Below are positions 1 through 8,619 of a stretch of 64,000 nucleotides of DNA, one piece after another. The notes under the pieces were generated by a model that worked only from the letters and a program-made list of their open reading frames with translations, made no database searches and was not told where the DNA came from. The translations under genes and the position numbers were made by a program. Position 1 is the stretch's first letter, and each line of letters starts with the position of its first letter. Source of the DNA: JAYQKL01 sp049889415 (GTDB lineage: Bacteria; Pseudomonadota; Alphaproteobacteria; RS24); assembly GCA_049889415.1 (NCBI GenBank), contig JBMHDL010000005.1:1-64000 (forward strand), in the 5' to 3' direction.

Positions 1-163
<163 letters not shown>

Positions 164-225
164 TTCTCATTTTCTCCTTTTGTTGAAAATGAACACCCTT
201 TGAATATTGCCGATTTGTCTTTTGC

Positions 226-344
226 CGGCTTGGTGGCTATGGCGGAGCGCCTAAACCCGATCCCATCTCGAACTCGGCCGTTAAACGCTCCAGCGCTGAT
301 GGTACTGCATCTTAAGGTGTGGAAGAGTAAGTCGCTGCCAGGCC
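226..344 (+). rRNA. 5S ribosomal RNA
   Basis: The conserved internal segment CCGATCCCATCTCGAACTCG lies at about 258-277. The ends GGCTTGGTGGC (227-237) and GCTGCCAGGCC (334-344) pair to form helix I with a few G-U pairs. The length of about 119 nt is normal. It lies about 60 nt behind the 23S end and before tRNA-fMet. The boundaries are set by helix pairing and may be off by one or two bases. Confidence 0.95.
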
Positions 345-457
345 TGCTGAAGACAAATCTGATCTCTTCTTTACTTTCTTCCCTTCGCGATCTGTCTTGT
401 TACAACCCGCCTGGGGAAGGCGTCAGCTTTATGGTGCCTCAATGAAGGTGCCTCTGG

Positions 458-534
<77 letters not shown>

Positions 535-539
535 AAATA

Positions 540-563
540 CCCCGCTTTCCGGCGGGGTTTTTT
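540..563 (+). terminator. rho-independent terminator of the rRNA operon
   Basis: The stem is CCCCGC/GCGGGG with loop TTTCCG, followed by six T. It lies six bases behind the tRNA-fMet CCA end, so it closes the rRNA/tRNA transcript. Confidence 0.9.
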
Positions 564-570
564 GTTTTAG

Positions 571-737
571 GGATGGAGCAGCCCGTTCGGACGGCAAAAG
601 CATCTCATGCTTTTGCTTGTCGTCCTCACCTCGTCGGGCTCATAAGCTGAAGATCACAGGTTCACGCTATCAGGGCTTGGTGAGCGCAGCGAAGCATAGC
701 CCGCCTTGCGCCTTTACAGAGTCCTACCCCCGCAACC
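571..737 (+). pseudogene. decayed tRNA-fMet copy split by two insertions
   Basis: A second initiator-tRNA copy lies directly behind the first terminator. Recognisable blocks are the D-arm start (GGAGCAGCCCG, 575-585), the anticodon arm with loop CTCATAA and anticodon CAT (about 630-660), and the 3' acceptor end TCCTACCCCCGCAACCA (about 721-737). About 45 bases (586-630) replace part of the D-loop. They form a hairpin whose core is GCAAAAGCAT/ATGCTTTTGC. About 55 bases (665-720) interrupt the T-loop and also contain inverted repeats. The 5' acceptor strand has diverged and no longer pairs with the 3' strand, so a functional tRNA is unlikely. The following terminator is also duplicated. Confidence 0.8.
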
Positions 738-744
738 AAAACAA

Positions 745-768
745 CCCCGCTTTCCGGCGGGGTTTTTT
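745..768. terminator. duplicated terminator, between convergent units
   Basis: This is the same CCCCGC/GCGGGG hairpin and T-run as the terminator at 540-563, carried along with the tRNA-fMet duplication. It lies immediately before the end of the minus-strand SDR gene. On the minus strand it lacks an equally strong T-run. Confidence 0.75.
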
Positions 769-771
769 GTT

Positions 772-1617
772 TTAGGAATACCCGAACCCGTCTGCCGTGA
801 CGACCGGTGCAACCGTCCAGTTGCCGCTGGGGGTTCTGTACCAGCCGGCGGCGGCCAGAGCACCGCCATCGAGATTGATGCTGGCCCCGTTGACCCAGGC
901 CGACATGTCAGAGGCCAAAAACAACGCACACCCTGCGGCATCGGACGGCTTGCCGAAGCGACCGGATGGATTCCAGCGCGGGATGTTGTCCTTATACTGA
1001 TCCGTAGTCATATCAACCGGGGAGACCTGCTCGGTTTCGGTCGTTTCAGGGGCAATGGCATTAACCCTGATGCCGGCCGGCCCAAGGTCAAGTGACAGGC
1101 TGCGTGTGAAGCCGGTAATGGCATGTTTGAATGCTGAATAAACAACTGCGGTGGGAATGCCGCGAAACGCCTCAATCGAGGAGATGTTGATGATGCTGCC
1201 ACCGGCCCCGCCTTTTTCCAGAAGCGGAATGGCGGCGCGCGTGACCTTGAACATGGAGTTCAGATTGGCATTGAACAGCGCATCTATCTCGTCATCGGTG
1301 AAATCCTTGAACGGTTTGATCAGACCGAGAAAGTCACCAACATTGTTGACCAGAATATTGAGCTTGCCGTAACGTTCCTCAACCGCGGCCATCATCGCCT
1401 GCACCTGGTCTGTTCGGGTGACGTCCGTATGGGTCACCAAAGCCTCATACCCCTTTGTCTCAAATCCCTTTTGCACTGTATCGCAGCGCGCTTGATCTTT
1501 GTCGGCAATGACGACTTTGGCGCCATGCAGGGCAAACGCTTCTGCGATGGCCAGGCCAATACCCGCGCACCCGCCAGTGATGAGTGCGGTTTTACCTTTA
1601 AGGTCAGCGGCATCCAT
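772..1617 (-). CDS. short-chain dehydrogenase/reductase (SDR)
   Basis: A 281-residue classical SDR, predicted to be an NAD(P)-dependent oxidoreductase acting on an alcohol or ketone. It has the cofactor-binding TGGCAGIG near residue 15, NNVG near residue 90, a serine in the ISS segment, and the catalytic YSAFK near residue 160. The C-terminal tail is longer than the 250-residue norm. I chose ATG at 1617 because GGGAGA lies seven bases upstream. A GTG five codons earlier has no such site. The substrate cannot be told from sequence. It stands alone between the rRNA operon end and the GH16 gene. Confidence 0.85.
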   Translation of the reverse strand: MDAADLKGKTALITGGCAGIGLAIAEAFALHGAKVVIADKDQARCDTVQKGFETKGYEALVTHTDVTRTDQVQAMMAAVEERYGKLNILVNNVGDFLGLIKPFKDFTDDEIDALFNANLNSMFKVTRAAIPLLEKGGAGGSIINISSIEAFRGIPTAVVYSAFKHAITGFTRSLSLDLGPAGIRVNAIAPETTETEQVSPVDMTTDQYKDNIPRWNPSGRFGKPSDAAGCALFLASDMSAWVNGASINLDGGALAAAGWYRTPSGNWTVAPVVTADGFGYS

Positions 1618-1701
1618 GATGTATTCTCCCACCGTCGTAAATATATAACTTAGTCTTTTTCACTATAGGGTATGTAGGTTTATAGGCAATCACAGACGCC
1701 C

Positions 1702-2658
1702 TTATTTGCCGGTGCAGCTGCCGGGTCCGGAGGTGCAGCGGTAAACCCGGACATAATCCACCAGCAGGAATTTCGGAAACCCATCCCGGCTGATACCGCC
1801 GAGATTTTGATGTTCGGGCCAATTGCCGCCAATGGCCAGATTGAGGATGAGATGAAAATCCTGGTCAAATGGGGCGCGGGGATTGCCGGCGGCGGCCTCA
1901 TGGCGGCTGTGCCAGTCTTTTGAGTTGATGGAGGCATAGGCCACATCGTTAATGAGCCAGGTAATGGTGTCAGGCGTCCATTCGACCGCAAATCTGTTGA
2001 AGGACTGCACATTGACCAGCTCAACCGGATTGACAAGGGCGCCTTTACGGGGCCATTTATCGGAAAAATAGGCGGAGCCATAGACTCTGTTTTCGATCCC
2101 CCCGGAACAGTGCTTGCAAGGAGTCCCGATATTGACCGCCTCCATAATGTCAATTTCGCCGGAATGCGGCCAATCACCATAGGCCCGATCCGACGGTAAC
2201 ATCCAGAAGGCCGGCCAGACCCCTTGGCCGACCGGCAACTTCAGGCTGGCTTCAATCCTGCCATAGCGGAAGTCCATTTTACCGCGGCTTTGGATGCGGG
2301 CAGATTGGAAGCTTTTGCCATTGGGCAGGTTATCTGCAGGATGGGCGATCAGGGCCAGATGGCCCTCCAGCAGGCGGATGGTGCTGTGGTTTTCGCTGTA
2401 GCATTGCTGTTCCTGATTACCGCCGCCGAAACAGGCATCCCGTCCGTAGCTGTCGGTTGTGCTCCATTTTTCTGTGTCCAGTGTCTCGCCGTCAAATTCG
2501 TCCGCCCATACCAGTTCCCACCCGGCATTGCGTAGGCGCTGTGGTGTCGGGTCGGCAGAAGGCGGTGCGGCGGAAAGTGCGCCGCTGAAAAGAAGGGCCG
2601 GTAATAAGAGGAAGGTAAGGTGCGGGAATCTCATGTCTATCTTGGCGTTTGACGTCAT
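1702..2658 (-). CDS. secreted glycoside hydrolase family 16 (laminarinase-like)
   Basis: An extracytoplasmic endo-beta-glucanase, probably cutting beta-1,3-glucans such as laminarin. The family signature GEIDIME is present, giving E168 as nucleophile, D170 and E173 as acid/base. It is preceded by the family-typical WPAFWML. A signal peptide covers about residues 9-31 (hydrophobic LTFLLLPALLFSGALSA). An internal ATG at 2634 would place the signal peptide at the very N-terminus, and neither start has a clear ribosome site. There is one GH16 domain and no carbohydrate-binding module. Exact substrate specificity is inferred. The gene stands alone, with no visible polysaccharide utilisation locus around it. 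Confidence 0.88.
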   Translation of the reverse strand: MTSNAKIDMRFPHLTFLLLPALLFSGALSAAPPSADPTPQRLRNAGWELVWADEFDGETLDTEKWSTTDSYGRDACFGGGNQEQQCYSENHSTIRLLEGHLALIAHPADNLPNGKSFQSARIQSRGKMDFRYGRIEASLKLPVGQGVWPAFWMLPSDRAYGDWPHSGEIDIMEAVNIGTPCKHCSGGIENRVYGSAYFSDKWPRKGALVNPVELVNVQSFNRFAVEWTPDTITWLINDVAYASINSKDWHSRHEAAAGNPRAPFDQDFHLILNLAIGGNWPEHQNLGGISRDGFPKFLLVDYVRVYRCTSGPGSCTGK

Positions 2659-2763
2659 AACATTAGGGGATGTTATTACGCCCGCGTGTTCCTGTCATGC
2701 CATTGCTTGCCGGTAAAGCCGTTTTTTGCTTCAGTGAATGGGTAACAGCTCAAGGAGGGTGTC

Positions 2764-3576
2764 ATGGATATATCAGGGAAGACAGCCGTCATCACCGGCG
2801 GCGCGACGGGGATTGGTTTCGGTATTGCCCAAGCCTTTGCCGCAGGTGGGGCTAAGGTGGTGATTGCCGGTCATGTGGCGGAACAGATGGAGGAGGGACT
2901 GGCGCGTCTGCAGGCGGAATTTCCGGATGCTGAACTCAGGCAGGTCGTTTGTGATGTGATGCAAGAGGACCAAGTGCAGGCCCTGTTTGAAGCCGTGCCG
3001 GATGTGGATTATGCCATCGCCAATGCCGGCAGTGGCGCGCCGGGCGGTATTTTGCAGCTTGAGGCGGACAGCTGGAAATATTGCTGTGAGTTGAACATTC
3101 TCGGCACCGCCCTGACCCTGAAATATGCCGGCCTTGCCATGAAAGAGCGCGGCGGCAGCATTGTCACCGTGTCTTCCGTGGCCGCCTCGCGACCAGGGAT
3201 TTTCATGGCACCTTACAGCGCCACCAAGGCGGCGGTGGAAACCCTGACCAAATGTGCGGCGGTCGAGCTTGGCGGGTTCAACATTCGTGTCAACTGCATT
3301 GCGCCCGGTTTCATCTGGACGGAGGCGACTTCGGCCTTCCTGCCCCAGCGCATGCATGAGGAAATGATCCGGGAAAGTTATTTGGGACGCAAGGGCATGC
3401 CGGATGATATTGCCGACACGGTTCTTTACCTTTGCACCGAGCAGTCGCGTTTTGTCACCGGGCAGGTGATTGCGGTGGATGCCGGCCTGTCGATTTATGA
3501 CCAGAGCTATGAGGATCTCGCACGCAGCCTGTATGGGGATGAGGCGATAGACGCCATTTTGCCCGGCACGGCCTGA
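2764..3576 (+). CDS. short-chain dehydrogenase/reductase (SDR)
   Basis: A 270-residue classical SDR with TGGATGIG near residue 12, NAG at about 80, and catalytic YSATK around residue 160. AAGGAGGG lies five bases before the ATG, a strong translation signal. Close in type to 3-oxoacyl-ACP or alcohol dehydrogenases used in catabolic pathways. The substrate is unknown. It is divergent from the GH16 gene and followed at 99 nt by a DUF1295 membrane protein, possibly co-transcribed. Confidence 0.85.
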   Translation: MDISGKTAVITGGATGIGFGIAQAFAAGGAKVVIAGHVAEQMEEGLARLQAEFPDAELRQVVCDVMQEDQVQALFEAVPDVDYAIANAGSGAPGGILQLEADSWKYCCELNILGTALTLKYAGLAMKERGGSIVTVSSVAASRPGIFMAPYSATKAAVETLTKCAAVELGGFNIRVNCIAPGFIWTEATSAFLPQRMHEEMIRESYLGRKGMPDDIADTVLYLCTEQSRFVTGQVIAVDAGLSIYDQSYEDLARSLYGDEAIDAILPGTA

Positions 3577-3674
3577 GGCGGCCCGGGACGCTGCAGGTTT
3601 GATGCCGCCTTTTGTCTGTTGCCTTTTTTGGTGAGCTTGCGCAGTATGAATGAAGTTTGTTGCGGGAGGGACTG

Positions 3675-4541
3675 ATGCGACGCAAAGATCTGTTACATAT
3701 GCTGTTGGCTTATGCCGTCGTTATTGCGGGCGGTTATGCGGCGGTGGTCTATCTGGAGCAAGGCTTGTTGATGAACGGGTTCTGGGCCGACATTGTCGGC
3801 ACGGTGATTATTTTCGCGTTCAGTCGTGTCTATAAGAACTCCACATTTTACGATGCTTATTGGAGCGTCATTCCACCTCTTTTGGCGGTTTATTGGGCCT
3901 GCGCCTATGCCGGAACCGGGGCGGATTTGGGCCGGCAGGCTCTGGTGCTGGGGCTGGTGATGTTTTGGGGTATTCGCTTGACGGCAAATTGGGCGATTTA
4001 CTGGCCGGGTCTGCATCATGAGGACTGGCGTTATGCTCCGATCAAGGAAAACGCCGGAAAAGCCGAGTTTTTTGCGGATTTTGCGGCTATTCATTTCTTT
4101 CCGACCTTAATTGTTTTTGCGTCCTGTCTACCGATTTATGCCGCTGTAGGCATGGACGGGCGTGCGCTCAACTGGCTGGATGGTCTGGCGTTTCTGGTGA
4201 CGTTCTCGGCGATTTTGATTGAGTTGATTGCCGATGTGCAGTTGCACAGTTTCGCATTGACCAAAAAACCCGGTGAAATCATGCAATCCGGGCTTTGGCG
4301 GTATTCACGCCACCCCAATTATTTCGGTGAGTTCGGTTTCTGGTTCGGGCTGATGCTGTTCGGTCTCGCCGCCAACCCGCAGGGCTGGTGGTGGATTGTG
4401 CCCGGTGCCGTCGCCATGCTTTTAATGTTCATTTTTGTCTCGATTCCGCTCTTGGATGACCGCAGCAAAGAGCGGCGACCGGATTATGCGGCGCATATGG
4501 AAAAAGTCTCCGGCTTTGTGCCGTGGGTCAGCAAACTCTGA
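3675..4541 (+). CDS. DUF1295 family membrane protein (steroid 5-alpha-reductase-like fold)
   Basis: A 288-residue polytopic inner-membrane protein with about seven hydrophobic segments. The C-terminal segment GLWRYSRHPNYFGEF is typical of DUF1295 and of the 3-oxo-5-alpha-steroid 4-dehydrogenase/isoprenylcysteine methyltransferase superfamily. This points to a role in lipid or isoprenoid modification, but no reaction is established. The ATG at 3675 is chosen because GGGAGGG precedes it; an upstream TTG is less likely. The FAD oxidoreductase starts 13 bases after it and is probably in the same operon. Confidence 0.82.
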   Translation: MRRKDLLHMLLAYAVVIAGGYAAVVYLEQGLLMNGFWADIVGTVIIFAFSRVYKNSTFYDAYWSVIPPLLAVYWACAYAGTGADLGRQALVLGLVMFWGIRLTANWAIYWPGLHHEDWRYAPIKENAGKAEFFADFAAIHFFPTLIVFASCLPIYAAVGMDGRALNWLDGLAFLVTFSAILIELIADVQLHSFALTKKPGEIMQSGLWRYSRHPNYFGEFGFWFGLMLFGLAANPQGWWWIVPGAVAMLLMFIFVSIPLLDDRSKERRPDYAAHMEKVSGFVPWVSKL

Positions 4542-4554
4542 CGGGCTGACGGGG

Positions 4555-5673
4555 ATGGCTGAAAAACGGGTTGTCATTGCCGGCTTCGGCGATACCGGGG
4601 TGCTGGTTGCAGCGCATTTGAAATCATCGTGTGAGATCACGGCCATCAGCCCGAAACCCGCCCTGGTCAGCGGTCAGGAGCTTGGGACCCGACTCTCTGA
4701 CCCTGAATTGTGGAAACAGAATTATCTCTTTACCTATGACCGGTATCGCGCACTCGACAAGGTAACGGTGCTGCACGGCAAGCTTTCCGGTATGGATCCG
4801 GAGGCAAAGACGTCAAATGTGACCTTGGCTGATGGTTCAACGCAAACGCTTCCCTATGACGCTCTGGTGCTGGCGACAGGAACAACCAATGGATTCTGGC
4901 GGACGGCAGAAATGGAGAGCCTGGCCGATATCACGGACGACATTCACCAACGTGCCGCCGATATGGCTGGGGCAGAGACCCTGGCAATTATCGGCGGCGG
5001 GCCGAGCGGGGTGAGTGTTGCGTCCAACCTTAAGCTCACCTATCCCGACAAGAAAGTGCATTTGTTTTGCTCGCGTGAGCTGCCTCTGCCCGATTATCAC
5101 CCTGATACACGTAAACGTATTGCCGCCAAGCTGGCTGAACAAGGGGTGGTGATACATCCCAATCACCGCGCTGAAATCCCGCAGGGCGGAGATGGACAGG
5201 CGGTGACCTCAGGTGTGGTGAGATTTGTCGACGGTCATGAGGATTTTGTCGCCGACCGTATCATCTGGACGGTTGGGGCATGCCGGCCGAATAATGAGGG
5301 GATTGCCCCGTCCTGTCTGGATGCGGACGGGTTTGTCCGTGTTGACGATTATCTGCGCGTGCTTGACACAGACGGCGTTTTTGCAATCGGTGACATCGCC
5401 GCCACTGACCCGCATCGCAGTTCTGCGCGCAATGCAGGATTCTATCAGGCGGCCCGAAATGTTGACGCCTATCTGCGCGGCAAGCCCCGGCGCATGAAAA
5501 AGTTCAAGCCGCCGGGCGTTAAATGGGGATCCATTCTCGGATTACAGAATGACGGGCTGACGATTTATTCCCCGAAGGGTAAGCCGTTCCGTCTGTCGCG
5601 TCGCTTCACACAGGGCTTTTTGCTGCCTGTTATTGTCTGGCGGGTGATATACCGTGGGATCAGAAAAGTCTGA
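4555..5673 (+). CDS. FAD/NAD(P)-dependent oxidoreductase (NDH-2/FSP1-like)
   Basis: A 372-residue pyridine nucleotide-disulphide oxidoreductase fold. It has an N-terminal FAD-binding VVIAGFGDTG, a second Rossmann motif LAIIGGGPSGVSVA near residue 145, and the C-terminal FAD motif VFAIGDIA. No redox-active CxxC is seen, which fits NADH:quinone oxidoreductase type II or AIFM2/FSP1-like quinone reductases rather than disulphide reductases. The physiological acceptor is inferred. The open frame extends 40 codons upstream inside the DUF1295 gene; the ATG at 4555 gives a proper Rossmann start. It ends three bases before a convergent gene. Confidence 0.8.
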   Translation: MAEKRVVIAGFGDTGVLVAAHLKSSCEITAISPKPALVSGQELGTRLSDPELWKQNYLFTYDRYRALDKVTVLHGKLSGMDPEAKTSNVTLADGSTQTLPYDALVLATGTTNGFWRTAEMESLADITDDIHQRAADMAGAETLAIIGGGPSGVSVASNLKLTYPDKKVHLFCSRELPLPDYHPDTRKRIAAKLAEQGVVIHPNHRAEIPQGGDGQAVTSGVVRFVDGHEDFVADRIIWTVGACRPNNEGIAPSCLDADGFVRVDDYLRVLDTDGVFAIGDIAATDPHRSSARNAGFYQAARNVDAYLRGKPRRMKKFKPPGVKWGSILGLQNDGLTIYSPKGKPFRLSRRFTQGFLLPVIVWRVIYRGIRKV

Positions 5674-5676
5674 CAC

Positions 5677-6105
5677 CTACCAATCATGATTGGGGGACGG
5701 GTTGTTGGTCGGTCCCCAAAAGGCATAAAAGCGAGTGATTTTGCCGTCTTCATTGAAGGACAGCGCATCCAACGTGTCCACATAAAACGTCTCGACGCCA
5801 AAACCGTGCGCCCGGGCGCGCATGGCGGCCGCGGCATAAAAGCCGGCAATGCGGACCGCGCCTTCCACGCGCAGTTCCAGCAATCCTGCACTGGGCTCAA
5901 AAAAGGCGCGGATCTTGTCATGCCCAACGGCAACCTCCTGGCCGACCGGGTCCATGAACTCGGCATCTTCGGCAAACAGTTTCACGATGCCGTCCAGATC
6001 ACCGGACGATACGGCAGCGCAGTAATCATCAAAAACTTTCTGCACATGCTCGGCTGAAGGGGGTGTGCCGTCAATGGCGTGACCAAAGGGGACGGATAAA
6101 GACAT
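5677..6105 (-). CDS. SnoaL-like / ketosteroid isomerase-fold protein
   Basis: A 142-residue NTF2-fold protein. The N-terminal helix with YCAAVSSGDLDGIVKLFAEDAEFMDPVG matches the SnoaL/delta-5-3-ketosteroid isomerase pattern, including a tyrosine and the aspartates near residues 47-53. Possible roles are an isomerase or a dehydratase on a cyclic ketone. AGAGGAG lies before the ATG. It is the last gene of a minus-strand series with DUF1214, sulfotransferase and SDR genes, 24 bases behind DUF1214, so a shared pathway is likely. The substrate is not known. Confidence 0.75.
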   Translation of the reverse strand: MSLSVPFGHAIDGTPPSAEHVQKVFDDYCAAVSSGDLDGIVKLFAEDAEFMDPVGQEVAVGHDKIRAFFEPSAGLLELRVEGAVRIAGFYAAAAMRARAHGFGVETFYVDTLDALSFNEDGKITRFYAFWGPTNNPSPNHDW

Positions 6106-6129
6106 GTGGTTCTCCTCTTTTCAAAAACC

Positions 6130-7362
6130 TTAACTCTGTGAAACGCCGGACGCAACGGGTTTGACGGTTTTGAGCGCATCCAGACCGTCTTGTTTCAAAG
6201 CGTCCAGAGCGACATCATAAAGCACCACTTCCGGTGCCGGTGCCTGCGGTTTGATCAGGCGCAGGCTCATGCCGCCCTGGGTATGGCCGAAGGGTGAGAT
6301 GTAATTGCCCTCCACGCCGGGGTCTTCATGGGCGATGATGACCCGGATGGTGCCATCGGCAAGTTTGGTGGAGATGCGGTTTTGTATATAGCCGGTGCCG
6401 TCTTCATAATTATCGAGATTTTCCTGCCAGATATTGCAGAGCTGGAAAATCCAGTACTCACATGTGCCCGGCGTGAATTCTATGATCAGTGCCCGGTCCT
6501 GCGGACAGGACCAGCGCCCGAAGCCATGATAGCGGTCGGCGACCCCGCCATTGGACAGATAAACCTCATCATCAAAAACGATGCGGTTTTCAGCCGCTGC
6601 CAATGTTTCCTGCCACCAATGACAGACCATATGGGCATAGGCCAAAACCGTCTGTCCGGCGCGGGCCAGGTTGAGGCTGACATCGTTCAGGCTCAAGGGG
6701 CGCGGTGCCCTGCCGTCAGCCCGCCGGATTTGAAACTGTGGCGGTATGGTGCCGGCACGCTCATGATAGACGTTTCGCACCAGCAGGCCGGCGCAGTCGG
6801 GCTCAATCGGCAGCCAGTTATGCCCCTCGCCGGGATTGGTCCGGCTGACAATGATTTGGAAAGTTCCGTTATCATCAATCTGCAGCATATTGCTTTGCAA
6901 AAACCCGGTGGTGCGCAGGGCGGCCGGATTGAACTCCGCCAGCCCCTCCACGCCGCTGTCCGCCCAGTCGGTTGCGCCGGCATCGACCGGCATGGGTGCG
7001 CTCCAAGAGGCGATGATGAAATAGGGGATGGTCCCGAGCGTGCCGTCAATGACATAATCATGCGTGCCGTCAATGAACTCGCACAGCAGATGATCCTGGT
7101 CGGGTGATTGGAAATTAATACCTTGCCGCCAGGGTGTGTCGCGCAGGCGCGGGCGCTCGGGCTCGCAGTTTTCCATAAAGCGTTCCGCCCCGTTGCGCAT
7201 CAGGCGGGTCAGGAACCGGTACCACTCGGCCCGGTCAAGATCATCAAGAGGGCCTTCAATCGTCTCAATCAGTCGACCGGCAAGTTCCAATGTACGGCAA
7301 TAGTCCTGCCAGGCTTGGCCGGTTACGGCTCTTTGTTCCGCTTTTTGTTCAGCTTCAGTCAT
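6130..7362 (-). CDS. DUF1214 domain-containing protein
   Basis: A 410-residue soluble protein without signal peptide. The C-terminal half (about residues 270-385), including EFTPGTCEYWIFQLCNIW and a late segment with HEDPGVEGNYIS, resembles DUF1214, a domain of unknown function. The start ATG overlaps the sulfotransferase stop (ATGA), so translation is coupled, and AAGGGGGAAA lies upstream. Position between a sulfotransferase and a SnoaL-like protein suggests a role in a small-molecule pathway. No reaction is established for the family. Confidence 0.7.
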   Translation of the reverse strand: MTEAEQKAEQRAVTGQAWQDYCRTLELAGRLIETIEGPLDDLDRAEWYRFLTRLMRNGAERFMENCEPERPRLRDTPWRQGINFQSPDQDHLLCEFIDGTHDYVIDGTLGTIPYFIIASWSAPMPVDAGATDWADSGVEGLAEFNPAALRTTGFLQSNMLQIDDNGTFQIIVSRTNPGEGHNWLPIEPDCAGLLVRNVYHERAGTIPPQFQIRRADGRAPRPLSLNDVSLNLARAGQTVLAYAHMVCHWWQETLAAAENRIVFDDEVYLSNGGVADRYHGFGRWSCPQDRALIIEFTPGTCEYWIFQLCNIWQENLDNYEDGTGYIQNRISTKLADGTIRVIIAHEDPGVEGNYISPFGHTQGGMSLRLIKPQAPAPEVVLYDVALDALKQDGLDALKTVKPVASGVSQS

Positions 7363-8615
7363 AGGGTTTCCCCCTTGACCGGTTCCTTACGAACCGGAAA
7401 TTTGTCATAGTAAAAAGCGAAGCGCTCGCGCAGTGCGCCGATATCCACCTTGAAATCGCCGATGAGGTCATAGACCACCTGCCCGTGCTTGCCGCGTTGG
7501 TTGTCGGTCAGATAGCTGTCGATGACTTTACGAGCTTCAGGAGTAATCTTCATATCCGCCAGAGCATAAGCACGTTCAATGGTTCCATTCTGGTCAGCCA
7601 TATACTCATGAAACAGCACATCCATGCTGCTGGACTGTTGCAGGCTGTCCCGGTCGCGTACGCAACGTTGCAGCATGGTTTCCAACCTGTCTATCCAATA
7701 TTCAGCCAAGGCCGGCAGATCAATCACATCGCGGCGCAGGCGGTCACCATAGCCGATCATGGTGATCGCTGATTGCAGAACCGCCACCGGGTCGCGGTGG
7801 GTGATGATGATTTTGGCGTCCGGATAGACCGTCTGCAGGGCATTGAAATTTTCCATATGGGGCGGCGATTTCATCACCCAGCGGTTCGGTCCGCGCCGCC
7901 AGGTCAGATATTGTATGGTTTTCTTGGCATAAGCGTAATGTGGCGTCTGGTCATGGGCGAGGTAATGGTCCCGCCAGGCATGCGGCCTGCAGACCCATTC
8001 CAGCACATAGCCGGAAAAATCTGCCCCCATTAATTCAACATCCTCATGCACATGATCCGGCGCCATTTCGTGCATGGCCGGCATATGCGGCAGCAGGGTC
8101 TCAAACTGGCCCCACATCTCCTTGCAGTTCTTATGGCGGGGATCGTCGGCCCCAATGCCAATCCCGTCATCGGCCACCGGATCCATGGTTTCCCATAAAG
8201 GCATGGAATTAAAACGGCTGTCAGAGGCCAGAATATTTACGAGATGGGTGGTGCCCGAGCGCGGCAGGCCGGCAATGATGACCGGTTCCGGCAGGGCTGT
8301 TTGCAGAATTTCCGGATGCTGCTTGAGTTTGTTTTCCAGTTTCAGTCGGGTGCAACACAGCCGCACACAGTCGCCGAACAGGCTGGCGCGTCCAAAGGCG
8401 TTAAGCGGTGTGTCGGCATTGATCGCCGCCACCCAGACGCCCAGCCTTTGCTTGAAATCCTCAGCGCCGAAATCAGACAGTCCGGTTGCGGCTTGAGCGG
8501 CCTGCAACACGCCCTCAACAGTGATGTCCATTGTTGGCATGGCAGAAATCGCCCCAAGCTGCATCTCGGTCATTTCGGGCCGGGCCAGATCAGAAATGCT
8601 GATTGTGTCCGTCAT
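7359..8615 (-). CDS. sulfotransferase family protein
   Basis: A 418-residue predicted PAPS-dependent sulfotransferase. The 5'-phosphosulfate loop is GLPRSGTTHL at about residues 116-125. The 3'-phosphate-binding region is seen in IITHRDPVAVLQS further on. It belongs to the long bacterial sulfotransferase group rather than the short cytosolic one. The start is placed at 8615, four bases after the SDR stop; an upstream ATG at 8651 would overlap the SDR by over 30 bases. Its stop overlaps the DUF1214 start. The acceptor is unknown. Confidence 0.82.
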   Translation of the reverse strand: MTDTISISDLARPEMTEMQLGAISAMPTMDITVEGVLQAAQAATGLSDFGAEDFKQRLGVWVAAINADTPLNAFGRASLFGDCVRLCCTRLKLENKLKQHPEILQTALPEPVIIAGLPRSGTTHLVNILASDSRFNSMPLWETMDPVADDGIGIGADDPRHKNCKEMWGQFETLLPHMPAMHEMAPDHVHEDVELMGADFSGYVLEWVCRPHAWRDHYLAHDQTPHYAYAKKTIQYLTWRRGPNRWVMKSPPHMENFNALQTVYPDAKIIITHRDPVAVLQSAITMIGYGDRLRRDVIDLPALAEYWIDRLETMLQRCVRDRDSLQQSSSMDVLFHEYMADQNGTIERAYALADMKITPEARKVIDSYLTDNQRGKHGQVVYDLIGDFKVDIGALRERFAFYYDKFPVRKEPVKGETL

Positions 8616-8619
8616 GGGG

